A stretch of DNA of 64,000 nt from RHLJ01 sp048058975 (GTDB lineage: Bacteria; Bacteroidota; Rhodothermia; Balneolales; Balneolaceae): contig JBLLNP010000007.1 of the NCBI GenBank assembly GCA_048058975.1, positions 62,001 through 126,000 of the forward strand, written 5' to 3'. Every line of letters starts with the position of its first letter. Within the stretch, counting starts at the first letter, position 1. A program made the position numbers and the translations under genes. Under the pieces are notes generated by a model, which saw only the letters and a list, made by a program, of their open reading frames with translations, made no database searches and was not told the origin of the DNA. Below, piece by piece: positions 17,996-25,707 of the stretch.

Positions 17996-18248
17996 TTAAT
18001 AGTGTACTTCAAAATTCCCAAACTCTTCTGTATTCAGATCTTCAATTTCCACATTGATCACCTGGCTATGTAATAGCCTTCTGAAACTCTGGCAATCATT
18101 TGGTGAACTTTTTCTCTGTTTCCTTGAAATAACAGCCTCACCTCAACCTTCCTTTTATCTCTTTACTCACAGCATTATTTTTTGTGAAGTATCTGAATCC
18201 TACCCCCTGTACTCTTCCGCTTATCAAAATGTGTTTAGTTACTTTCAT
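17996..18248 (-). pseudogene. Frameshifted acylphosphatase
   Basis: Reading from the ATG at 18248 gives MKVTKHILISGRVQGVGFRY, the N-terminus of acylphosphatase (hydrolyses acyl-phosphates), including the phosphate-binding loop GRVQGVGFR. The frame then stops early. In a second frame follows KVEVRLLFQGNREKVHQMIA, and in a third VINVEIEDLNTEEFGNFEVH with TAA at 17996-17998. All three pieces are collinear with the ~92-residue family. The segment that normally carries the catalytic Asn (W.RN..DG) is missing at the first break and one base is missing at the second. Two independent lesions argue for true decay rather than a read error. Confidence 0.8.
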
Positions 18249-18373
18249 TATGCAACTAGAATAAAATGGGTAATCAACTCTTTCATAATAAATAGTGAAA
18301 AACGCCCGGTTTCCTCTCCAATTCTTCTTTGCTTTTTGTACATTCCTTCCGTTAGCAAAAGCGACGCAAAAGC

Positions 18374-20308
18374 ATGTCAGATACCTACCGCGCACTTACC
18401 CGAAAATACCGCCCCAATAGTTTTGAGGATATCGTTTCTCAGGATCACGTTAGCAGTACGCTGATGAACGCGATCAAACAAAACCGGTTGTCTCATGCTT
18501 ATATGTTTTGCGGTCCCCGTGGGGTTGGGAAAACCACCATGGCTCGAGTACTTGCCCGTGTAATCAATAATATTGATGCTGACGTTGATGGGGAAGCGCT
18601 CAATCAAACGATGAGCATCACCGAGATGGACGCCGCCTCCAACAACAAAGTGGAAGACGTTCATCATCTTAGGGAAATCGTCCGCATCCCTCCACAAAAT
18701 AGTCTCTACAAAGTTATTATTGTGGATGAGGTTCACATGCTTTCTAAAGCGGCGTTCAATGCATTGCTTAAAACACTGGAAGAACCCCCGGAACATATCA
18801 TTTTCATTTTCGCAACAACCGAACCTCATAAAGTTCTTCCTACCATTTTATCCCGGGTTCAACGCTTTGATTTTAAGCGTATTTCTGTTGAAGAGATTGT
18901 TCATCGGTTGAGAAAAATCTCATTAGACGAAAACATTTCAATTGATGAAGAATCTCTTCACGTAATTGCAAAAAAAGCCGATGGAGCTTTACGGGATGCA
19001 TTGGGTTTGATGGATCAGGCAATCGCTTTTTGTGGAGACACTATTACTCACAATGAGCTTCTCCAGGCATTGAATGTAGTTGGCACTGACCGGCTTTTTG
19101 AGTTCATGAGTTGTGTAAAGGCACATGATGCAGACCAGGGGCTTGAGCTCATCAACACACTATTGCAGGAAGGTTATGATATCCAGGAGTTTTTAATTGG
19201 GCTCACAGAACACCTTCGGAATTTATATATAGCACACCACAGCGAAAAAATGTATCTGGTGGAAGCTTCTGAGGAAACAAAAGCTAAATACAAAACCACC
19301 TCTTCTGATTTTTCCAGAGATGATCTGATGCGGATGCTTCATATTGTAAGTGAAGCTCAAATCAAACTAAAGGATGCTCATCAACCACGCATACAGTTCG
19401 AAATTACTTTGCTCAAGCTTATCCATATGGAGCGGTCTGAGAATCTTTCTAAACTTCTTGGAGAGCTGGAAGACTTAAAAAAAAACTTTAGGAACTTAGG
19501 GGGGGAAGAAGCTACAGAGGCACAAAGGGACAAAGACACTGATCAGAATTCCAACAGAGAACAGCATGATGAGGGGAAAGAGTTACAAAGTGGTGAAGAA
19601 GACACAGAGAAAAATTCTGTAAAGCAAGAACCAGTAAGGGCGGATGGCCATCCGCCCCAGCATGAAATAACAAACGAAGAACCTCAAATTGAGAATGGAT
19701 TTGAGGTTGCCCCAGAAGACGCTGAAAGTTCTGAATCAAAAGAATTTCTGGCTCCAGAACCTGTTGAAGAAGTAGTTCCAGAACCGGCTCCTGTTCATGA
19801 TGAATACGATCTTGGTCAGCCTGCGTTGGTTACTGAAGTCACTCAAAAAGCGAAAGTACTTCACTTTCCGAATGGCAATGGAAATCACGCCCCGAAAAAA
19901 ACGATTGCGCCTATAGAGACCGCGGAAGAAGTTCCTGCTAAAAAAATTCTTGTAGAAGATGTCCGTGCGGTCTGGAGTGAATTTATATCCTCACTTGAAA
20001 ATAATGTCCCAAAAGTGTTAGAGCTTCAGATTCAACGGGTGCAGCCTTCCAGGCTTAAAGGAACTGAGTTGACACTGGAATGTGACAACGCGTTTGCACA
20101 ACAAATGCTGGATGAACAAGCTCATGATTTATCTCTTCGACTAAAGGAACATATTGGCGTTATGTTACGTTTTAGAACCGAAGTTAAAAGACAGGAAGGA
20201 AACGCATCAAAAGCGAAAAACCCTTACGAACGATTTAAAGAAATTCAGCAAAAGGATCCGATTATCCGTGATTTGGTAGAGCGATTCGGAGCTGAACTGG
20301 AATACTAA
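18374..20308 (+). CDS. dnaX: DNA polymerase III subunit gamma/tau
   Basis: Clamp-loader ATPase that loads the sliding clamp and, as tau, joins polymerases at the fork. Visible: RKYRPNSFEDIVSQDHV, Walker A GPRGVGKTT, Walker B VDEVHML, sensor 1 FATTEPHKVLPTILSR, and sensor 2 GALRDALGLMDQA. Domains I-III end near residue 370; an acidic, low-complexity linker (375-500) and a tau-type C-terminal domain follow. The four zinc-binding cysteines normally found after ~residue 60 are absent (INNIDADVDGEALNQTMSIT). Nine consecutive A at 19477-19485 lie exactly at the end of domain III and may allow a gamma product. It is followed by ybaB (12-base gap) and recR, a conserved order. Confidence 0.96.
   Translation: MSDTYRALTRKYRPNSFEDIVSQDHVSSTLMNAIKQNRLSHAYMFCGPRGVGKTTMARVLARVINNIDADVDGEALNQTMSITEMDAASNNKVEDVHHLREIVRIPPQNSLYKVIIVDEVHMLSKAAFNALLKTLEEPPEHIIFIFATTEPHKVLPTILSRVQRFDFKRISVEEIVHRLRKISLDENISIDEESLHVIAKKADGALRDALGLMDQAIAFCGDTITHNELLQALNVVGTDRLFEFMSCVKAHDADQGLELINTLLQEGYDIQEFLIGLTEHLRNLYIAHHSEKMYLVEASEETKAKYKTTSSDFSRDDLMRMLHIVSEAQIKLKDAHQPRIQFEITLLKLIHMERSENLSKLLGELEDLKKNFRNLGGEEATEAQRDKDTDQNSNREQHDEGKELQSGEEDTEKNSVKQEPVRADGHPPQHEITNEEPQIENGFEVAPEDAESSESKEFLAPEPVEEVVPEPAPVHDEYDLGQPALVTEVTQKAKVLHFPNGNGNHAPKKTIAPIETAEEVPAKKILVEDVRAVWSEFISSLENNVPKVLELQIQRVQPSRLKGTELTLECDNAFAQQMLDEQAHDLSLRLKEHIGVMLRFRTEVKRQEGNASKAKNPYERFKEIQQKDPIIRDLVERFGAELEY
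19475..19491 (+). promoter_or_regulatory. Candidate A9 slippage site in dnaX
   Basis: Codons TTA AAA AAA AAC (368-371) contain nine A. A -1 shift or one added A gives AAA CTT TAG, stopping after 372 residues. One lost A or a +1 shift gives ACT TTA GGA ACT TAG, stopping after 374 residues. Thermus dnaX uses an A9 run for transcriptional slippage, and E. coli uses A AAA AAG. Whether slippage occurs here is inference. Confidence 0.5.
19638..19657. repeat. 20-bp perfect palindrome in the tau linker of dnaX
   Basis: GGGCGGATGG followed by its exact reverse complement CCATCCGCCC. It is translated in frame within the acidic linker as part of VRADGHPPQHE, which stands out from the Glu-rich surroundings. 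Confidence 0.8.
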
Positions 20309-20320
20309 AAGAAGGAAATT

Positions 20321-20668
20321 ATGGCAGATTTTAACATGGCCGACATGTTCGGTAAAATTCAGGAAATGCAATCCAAAGTGCAGGAAACCCAGGCAAACCT
20401 TGGAAAAATAGAAGTTGAGGCAGAAGCCGGTGGGGGCATGGTAAAAGTGAAAGCAAATGGCCTTCGCCAGATTCTTTCTGTTACTCTGGATAAAGATGTT
20501 ATTGATCCTGAGGATAAAGAAATTCTGGAAGACCTCGTTGTGGCGGGAGTAAATAAAGCGCTTGAAAAAGCGGACGAGGAAGCCAAAACTAAAATGCAGG
20601 AAGCGTACAAAGGCATGATTCCGGGCGGAGGAATTCCGGGTATGGATCTATCAAAATTTGGACTTTAA
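20321..20668 (+). CDS. YbaB/EbfC nucleoid-associated protein
   Basis: Small DNA-binding protein (115 residues) that forms tweezer-like dimers and coats the nucleoid. The family core is clear: MFGKIQEMQSKVQETQANLG, a long N-terminal helix, then EAGGGMVKVKANGLRQILSV, IDPEDKEILEDLVVAGVNKA and a Gly/Pro-rich tail MIPGGGIPGMDL. ATG at 20321, 12 bases after dnaX and 81 bases before recR; the dnaX-ybaB-recR order is widely conserved and suggests joint expression in replication and repair. The AT-rich inverted repeat at 20686-20735 separates it from recR. Confidence 0.93.
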   Translation: MADFNMADMFGKIQEMQSKVQETQANLGKIEVEAEAGGGMVKVKANGLRQILSVTLDKDVIDPEDKEILEDLVVAGVNKALEKADEEAKTKMQEAYKGMIPGGGIPGMDLSKFGL

Positions 20669-20685
20669 GAAATTCAAAATGAAAA

Positions 20686-20735
20686 ATTAAAGATTCAAAA
20701 TAGGTTCCGCCAATCTTTAATTTTGAATCTTTAAT
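20686..20735. repeat. AT-rich inverted repeat between ybaB and recR
   Basis: Perfect 16-bp arms ATTAAAGATTCAAAAT (20686-20701) and ATTTTGAATCTTTAAT (20720-20735) with an 18-base spacer; extra partial copies lie on both sides. No protein is encoded. Confidence 0.85.
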
Positions 20736-20749
20736 CTTTAATTCCTTAA

Positions 20750-21352
20750 ATGCAGATAACCTCAGAATATTTAGAGCGGGCGATTGAGCAGCTTTCCAAG
20801 CTACCAGGTACAGGGAGAAAATCGGCCCAGCGAATTGCCATTCATCTCCTCAAACAAAATGATGAGTATGCGCTTAAACTTGCTAATGCCATCATCGATT
20901 TGAAGAATAAAGTCACCCGATGCTCTGTTTGCGGAAATGTTAGCGATACCGATCCCTGTAAAATTTGTGAAAATCCGAAAAGGGAAAATGGTCAGGTGTG
21001 TGTAGTTGAGGAGTTCAATGACGTGTATATCATTGAGAAGACGAATGAATTTCGAGGAAGATACCACGTACTTGGCGGTGTGATTTCTCCTATGGATAAC
21101 ATCGGTCCAGACCAGCTACGCATACAGGATTTATTGAAACGGGTTGGCGGCGATGAACAAATCACAGAAGTAATACTGGCTTTAAACCCGGATGCCGAAG
21201 GTGAAGCAACTTCTTACTATATCAATAAATTATTGATGCCCTATGGAGTGAAGGTAACTCGCATTGCTTATGGGATCCCCATGGGAACCGAGTTGGAATT
21301 TATTGATGAAGCAACACTAAGCCGGGCATTCACCAGTCGAAGTGCTTTTTAA
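20750..21352 (+). CDS. recR: Recombination mediator protein RecR
   Basis: RecR, a ring-forming protein that works with RecF/RecO to load RecA at single-stranded gaps. The 200 residues show the helix-hairpin-helix KLPGTGRKSAQRIAIHLL near the N-terminus, the four-cysteine zinc finger CSVCGNVSDTDPCKIC at about 63-78, and the Toprim domain with VCVVEEFNDVYIIEKT, RYHVLGGVISPMDNIGP and LALNPDAEGEATSYYI. The C-terminus TRIAYGIPMGTELEFIDEAT is also standard. ATG at 20750 directly follows an AT-rich inverted repeat. Length matches the family (about 200). Confidence 0.97.
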   Translation: MQITSEYLERAIEQLSKLPGTGRKSAQRIAIHLLKQNDEYALKLANAIIDLKNKVTRCSVCGNVSDTDPCKICENPKRENGQVCVVEEFNDVYIIEKTNEFRGRYHVLGGVISPMDNIGPDQLRIQDLLKRVGGDEQITEVILALNPDAEGEATSYYINKLLMPYGVKVTRIAYGIPMGTELEFIDEATLSRAFTSRSAF

Positions 21353-21370
21353 ATTCTTAACCACTTCTTT

Positions 21371-21434
21371 TGCCACAAAAACTCTGAATCACAAAAAAAA
21401 GTAAAAGTATTGGTGTTTTAGCGATTTTGTGGCG
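21371..21434. repeat. Inverted repeat upstream of the M1 peptidase
   Basis: Arms GCCACAAAA (21372-21380) and TTTTGTGGC (21425-21433) flank an A-rich segment. It resembles the CCACAAAGAC...TTTGTGGC interspersed repeats seen in Bacteroidota genomes (from memory). It fills most of the recR-peptidase gap. Confidence 0.65.
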
Positions 21435-21464
21435 TCCTTTAATCGAATTCAAATCTAATAAGAC

Positions 21465-23333
21465 ATGAAAAAAACATTCTCAATCTTTTTAACAGCTCTT
21501 TTTTGTTTCTCACTTGCCCAGGCTCAATCATCGGGTTACTGGCAGCAGGAAGTGGATTATACCATGGTAATTGATGTAGATACTAAAAAACATCAATTAA
21601 AAGGTTCTCAAATTCTTAAATACACCAATAACTCTCCTGATGAGCTAGACCGCGCGTATTATCATCTGTATTTCAATGCGTTTCAGCCAGGAAGCATGAT
21701 GGACGTTCGGTCCAGAACCATAGCCGATCCAGATGGAAGAGTAGGTGACCGCATATCTAAGCTTTCTGAGGATGAGATCGGTTTTCATAATATTCTTTCC
21801 CTTACTCAGGATGGTAAGCCTGTTGAGTATGAAGTTGATGGAACTATTCTTGTTGTAGAATTAAACGCACCTATTGCTCCCGGAAGCACCACAACGTTTG
21901 AAATGGAGTTTCATAGCCAGGTTCCAAAACAAATACGCCGTTCTGGTTGGGCAAATGCTGAAGGCGTTGAGTTTTCAATGAGTCAATGGTACCCAAAAAT
22001 TGCCGCTTATGATGATAGAGGCTGGCATCCGAATCCGTATATCGGACGTGAGTTCCACGGGGCATTTGGTGATTTTGATGTGAAAATAATGATCGATAAA
22101 GATTATGTGATTGGTGGAACCGGAATCCTTCAGAATCCAAATGAAATTGGTCATGGTTACGAAGACGAAGGAGTAGAAGTAACTCACAACAGCGATAAAA
22201 TTACCTATCACTTTGTAGCTGAAAATGTAATCGATTTTTTCTGGGGTGCCGATCCTGACTTTGTACATACAACCGCACAGGTTCCAAACGGACCTAAGCT
22301 TCATTTTTTCTATCAGCAACCGATTGTTGATGTAGAAGCCACCGATGAAGAAAATGCTCAATTCAAAGAAAACTGGGAGAATCTTCCAGAAATGACGGTA
22401 AAAGCATTCGAGTATGCTAACAAACATTTCGGTGTATATCCCTATCCACAATTCTCTACTGTACAAGGTGGAGATGGAGGAATGGAATATCCGATGGGAA
22501 CTTTAATTACCGGAGGTCGCTCATTCGGGAGCCTTGTTGGGGTAACCGTACATGAGTTGTATCACAGTTGGTACCAAAACGTATTGGCTACCAACGAAGC
22601 ACTTTACGCATGGATGGATGAAGGATTCACCAGCTTTGCTTCTTCGGAAACCATGGCCCATCTTTTTGAACGAGAAGGAAATCCCCATGGGGGTTCGTAT
22701 CGTGGTTATTTTGGCCTAGTACAATCAGGCCTGGAAGAACCGTTGACAACCCATGCCGATCATTTCAATTTAAACCGGGCATACGGTACCTCTGCATATT
22801 CGAAAGGTTCGGTATTCCTGAATCAACTTAGTTACATCATTGGGGATGAGGCATTCCGTAAAGGAATGTTGACTTATCACCAAACCTGGAAACTGAAACA
22901 TCCAACCGATCTGGATTTCATCCGCGTGATGGAAAAAGAGTCGGGAATGATCCTGGATTGGTACTACGAATATTTCGTTCAGACTACCAAAACCATCGAC
23001 TATGGGATTAGCGATGTTTCAGGGGATGAAACAAATACTACCGTCGAAATTACCAGAAACGGATTGATGCCAATGCCATTGGACGTGGTTGTGGAATATG
23101 ATAATGGTACTTCTGAAGTCTTTTACATTCCATTACGGGTAATGCGTGGAGAAAAACCTGCTGAAAATGACATGAAGAGAACGACTCTCAATGACTGGCC
23201 GTGGGTTGAGCCTTCTTTCTCTTTTGATATCCCAACTTCAAAATTCAATATCAAAAGCATCACCATTGACCCAAGCGCACGACTGGCAGATGTGGATCCT
23301 TCAAACAATAAGTTTGAACCTAAAGAGGAGTAG
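21465..23333 (+). CDS. M1 family zinc aminopeptidase, exported
   Basis: Exported gluzincin aminopeptidase (622 residues). Signal peptide MKKTFSIFLTALFCFSLAQA. The N-terminal beta domain of M1 enzymes is seen in LKGSQILKYTNNSPDELDRA. The exopeptidase-type Gly-rich loop is GGDGGMEYPMGT, and the zinc site is VTVHELYHSWYQN, with His ~363, Glu ~364 and His ~367. The third ligand Glu ~386 lies in DEGFTSFASSE, matching the HExxH-x18-E spacing. It probably degrades peptides in the periplasm or outside the cell. It stands alone after recR, behind an inverted repeat. The family is certain; substrate preference is not. Confidence 0.93.
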   Translation: MKKTFSIFLTALFCFSLAQAQSSGYWQQEVDYTMVIDVDTKKHQLKGSQILKYTNNSPDELDRAYYHLYFNAFQPGSMMDVRSRTIADPDGRVGDRISKLSEDEIGFHNILSLTQDGKPVEYEVDGTILVVELNAPIAPGSTTTFEMEFHSQVPKQIRRSGWANAEGVEFSMSQWYPKIAAYDDRGWHPNPYIGREFHGAFGDFDVKIMIDKDYVIGGTGILQNPNEIGHGYEDEGVEVTHNSDKITYHFVAENVIDFFWGADPDFVHTTAQVPNGPKLHFFYQQPIVDVEATDEENAQFKENWENLPEMTVKAFEYANKHFGVYPYPQFSTVQGGDGGMEYPMGTLITGGRSFGSLVGVTVHELYHSWYQNVLATNEALYAWMDEGFTSFASSETMAHLFEREGNPHGGSYRGYFGLVQSGLEEPLTTHADHFNLNRAYGTSAYSKGSVFLNQLSYIIGDEAFRKGMLTYHQTWKLKHPTDLDFIRVMEKESGMILDWYYEYFVQTTKTIDYGISDVSGDETNTTVEITRNGLMPMPLDVVVEYDNGTSEVFYIPLRVMRGEKPAENDMKRTTLNDWPWVEPSFSFDIPTSKFNIKSITIDPSARLADVDPSNNKFEPKEE

Positions 23334-23360
23334 TTTGTAATCATCTCTCAGACATTGTTA

Positions 23361-23400
23361 TTCCGGCTCCATCTGCCAAAAGGCAGTCGTTGCAGGAATG
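23361..23400. repeat. Hairpin repeat after the M1 peptidase
   Basis: ATTCC...GGAAT outside and CTGCC/GGCAG (23374-23378 and 23383-23387) inside form a nested hairpin, 27 bases after the stop. It may act as a terminator or be an interspersed repeat; there is no clear U-tract. Confidence 0.5.
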
Positions 23401-23460
23401 ACTTTTCTTTTATTTCAGTTGCTCAACTAACCATTCTTTCTTAAGCCAACCTAACCTTAC

Positions 23461-24609
23461 ATGTCAAAAAAAGACTACGCTGCTTTATCTATCGAAGCTC
23501 ATAAAAAAGTACGTGGGAAGATATCCATTGAATCAAAACTGCCCCTGGAAACCAAGGATGATTTAAGCATTGCTTATACCCCCGGGGTAGCCGAGCCTTG
23601 TAAAGAAATAGCTAAGAATCCGGACCTCGCTTACGAGTATACCGCAAAAGGAAATCTGGTTGCTGTTGTTAGCGATGGTTCTGCTGTTTTAGGTTTGGGA
23701 AATATAGGGCCCGAAGCTGCAATGCCAGTGATGGAAGGAAAAGCCGTGTTATTTAAAAAGTTTGCAGACGTGGATGCCGTTCCTATTGTATTAGATACAC
23801 AAAATACGGAGGAAATCATTTCAGTTGTTAAGGCGATCGCCCCAACTTTTGGTGGTATTAATCTTGAAGATATCTCCGCTCCGCGTTGTTTTGAAATTGA
23901 AGAAAAACTTAAAAAAGAACTCTCCATTCCTGTATTTCATGACGATCAACACGGTACGGCCATAGTGACATTAGCAGGAATGATAAATGCCTGCCGACTA
24001 ACCGACCGCAAGCTAAAAGATTTATCTGTGGTAATTAACGGAGCCGGAGCTGCTGGAGTTGCTATCGCTAAATTGCTTTTTTCGGCTGGCGTGGAAGAAG
24101 TACTGATGTGTGACAGCACTGGCATCATACATAAAGAAAGAACGGATTTGAATTCTGTAAAAGAAAAACTGGCTGCCATTACCAACTCAAAAAACAGAAC
24201 TGGAGATTTAGCCGAGGCGGTAAAAGGATCCGATGTATTTATCGGGGTTTCTGCTCCGGGTGTACTTACCCAGGAAATGGTAAAAACCATGGCCAAAGAC
24301 CCTATTATTTTTGCTATGGCAAACCCGATCCCGGAAATTATGCCCGATGAAGCAAAAGAAGCAGGGGCGTATATCATTGCCACCGGGCGCTCTGACTTCC
24401 CTAACCAAATCAACAATGTGCTCGCGTTTCCGGGAATATTCCGTGGTGCGCTTGATGCCAGAGTAAGCAACCTTACCACCGAGATGTTTATTAAAGTAGC
24501 TGAAGCCATTGCTAATTGTGTGGACGAACTTTCAGTCGATAAGATTATTCCCAGCCCGTTTGAAGTGCATGTGCCCGAAAAAGTCGCCGAGGCTGTACGA
24601 GAGTTTTGA
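23461..24609 (+). CDS. NAD(P)-dependent malic enzyme
   Basis: Oxidative decarboxylation of malate to pyruvate in the cytosol. The 382-residue protein is the short form (malic N plus NAD-binding domain only), lacking the phosphotransacetylase-like domain of MaeB-type enzymes (~760 residues). Motifs: LSIAYTPGVAEPCKEIA, VSDGSAVLGLGNIGPEAAMP, metal ligands in EDISAPRCFEIE and VFHDDQHGTA, nucleotide-binding VINGAGAAGVAIAKLL, and the C-terminal IFAMANPIPEIMPDEA and SDFPNQINNVLAFPGIFRGAL. ATG at 23461. NAD versus NADP preference cannot be decided by eye. It is followed by 620 gene-free, repeat-rich bases. Confidence 0.95.
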   Translation: MSKKDYAALSIEAHKKVRGKISIESKLPLETKDDLSIAYTPGVAEPCKEIAKNPDLAYEYTAKGNLVAVVSDGSAVLGLGNIGPEAAMPVMEGKAVLFKKFADVDAVPIVLDTQNTEEIISVVKAIAPTFGGINLEDISAPRCFEIEEKLKKELSIPVFHDDQHGTAIVTLAGMINACRLTDRKLKDLSVVINGAGAAGVAIAKLLFSAGVEEVLMCDSTGIIHKERTDLNSVKEKLAAITNSKNRTGDLAEAVKGSDVFIGVSAPGVLTQEMVKTMAKDPIIFAMANPIPEIMPDEAKEAGAYIIATGRSDFPNQINNVLAFPGIFRGALDARVSNLTTEMFIKVAEAIANCVDELSVDKIIPSPFEVHVPEKVAEAVREF

Positions 24610-24780
24610 TAAGGAAATTTGTCCTCCCTTGAGGGAGGTGTTCCGAAGGAACGGAGGGTGTTGTGAGGATTCGATCTTTAGAAACTCCACAACACCCCTC
24701 AGAATAAATCAGGAACCGCTGATTTATTCATCTCCCCTAGAGGGGAGACTTTTTGTTAACCCAATTCAAGGTGGTGTTCT

Positions 24781-24827
24781 AACTCCGAAGGAGTTTAATT
24801 AAACTACCCCCGGGATTCATCCCGGGG
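24781..24827 (+). repeat. REP-like double hairpin, copy A
   Basis: Small hairpin AACTCC-GAA-GGAGTT (24781-24795), a short spacer, then CCCCGGGAT/ATCCCGGGG (arms 24808-24816 and 24819-24827, loop TC). Layout resembles REP elements mobilised by RAYT-type transposases, but no such gene is in view. Confidence 0.75.
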
Positions 24828-25026
24828 TGATTGATACCCAAAATACAACCCGAGGCGAGGTAACATTTAAAATTTGATTTTGTGTAGATGGGTTTTGGGG
24901 ATAGTTCGGATAAAGGCTTCCATGATTATCTGATTTACCCTTTTAAAAAATTGGAAGGCCAACTCTCGACCTCTTTCCTCTCTCATAATACTTGATTGGC
25001 TTGAGTCGGTTTTTCTATTTCTATTT

Positions 25027-25072
25027 CCCGCGATGAATCGCGGGGCTAATGATGTTCAACTCCGTTGGAGTT
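25027..25072 (-). repeat. REP-like double hairpin, copy B (inverted)
   Basis: CCCGCGAT/ATCGCGGG (arms 25027-25034 and 25037-25044), a spacer, then AACTCC-GTT-GGAGTT (25058-25072). The order of the two hairpins is reversed relative to copy A, so A and B face each other across about 200 bases. Loops and stem tips differ while the pairing is kept. Confidence 0.75.
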
Positions 25073-25229
25073 TTAGGAGGCCCAAATATTTATCTCCATT
25101 TCAGGTCATCCTGAATTTATTTCAGGATCTGTAAGGAGTGGATTTAGATATTATGAAGAATTGACTCAGCGGCTTTATTATTCACAGAGGCTGAATCAGG
25201 TTCAGCATGAAAATCTTCATTAATTAGAC

Positions 25230-25697
25230 TCAATCAAATATCCTCGCACTTCTATTTTCTAACCCTGGATCATGCTTTGCACACCATCCTTTTGAAACAA
25301 AAAAATAGTTATTGCCCAGATCATCTAAAATCAGGACTGAACAATTAAACGGTTTTCCTCTTTTAGAAATGCCAATGGATGAAAGGTGCTCTTTGGAAGG
25401 ATGAGCTTCAAATTGAAGAGTAAGAATTGCTTGTTTTACTTGATCCTGCTCAAACCTTCTGATTTTGATCTGGGAACTAAAATATTCTTTAAATTTCTCG
25501 GCTACTTCATTTCCGTTTTTTAATTCAGGCGAACTTTTTCCAGTTAACAAATTTAAAGAGAGTCCATTAAGAGAAAGATGACTTAAATCTTTATATAAAA
25601 TTCCCAGTGCCCAATATCCGTACAAGTCATTGTTTCTAGAAATGAATTTTGTAGAAATACCAGCAGCCAGATCTTTCAACCGTCTTCTTCTGGGCAT
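25230..25697 (-). CDS. Hypothetical protein
   Basis: Not recognised. 155 residues from the ATG at 25697, chosen because a longer frame upstream (to 25832) runs back into the neighbouring gene. The N-terminus MPRRRRLKDLAAGISTKFIS is basic, followed by NNDLYGYWALGILYKDLSHL. There is no signal peptide or membrane helix, and the predicted content is mixed alpha-beta. Near the end are two lone Cys (CSVLILDDLGNNYFF, GWCAKHDPG). It begins 10 bases after the stop of the next upstream gene, so the two are probably one operon downstream of topA. No function is proposed. Confidence 0.6.
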   Translation of the reverse strand: MPRRRRLKDLAAGISTKFISRNNDLYGYWALGILYKDLSHLSLNGLSLNLLTGKSSPELKNGNEVAEKFKEYFSSQIKIRRFEQDQVKQAILTLQFEAHPSKEHLSSIGISKRGKPFNCSVLILDDLGNNYFFVSKGWCAKHDPGLENRSARIFD

Positions 25698-25707
25698 AAC
25701 ATCAATC

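Larger units (their letters stand above)
24610..25229. other. 620-base gene-free repeat cluster
   Basis: No convincing gene on either strand. It holds CCCTTGAGGGAGG-type and CCCTAGAGGGGAG hairpins (24630-24750), two inverted double-hairpin elements (24781-24827 and 25027-25072), and TCCTGAA..TTCAGGA and GGCTGAATCAGGTTCAGC hairpins at about 25107-25207. Likely a landing site of interspersed palindromic elements. Confidence 0.75.

Noticed and set aside
18054..18464. Plus-strand open frame overlapping the dnaX start
   Set aside because: Its sequence is antisense to the acylphosphatase remnant and runs into dnaX in another frame; no family resemblance.
19499..19505. Run of seven G in dnaX as a possible sequencing frameshift
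   Set aside because: The frame before and after is consistent with one DnaX protein, so no correction is needed.
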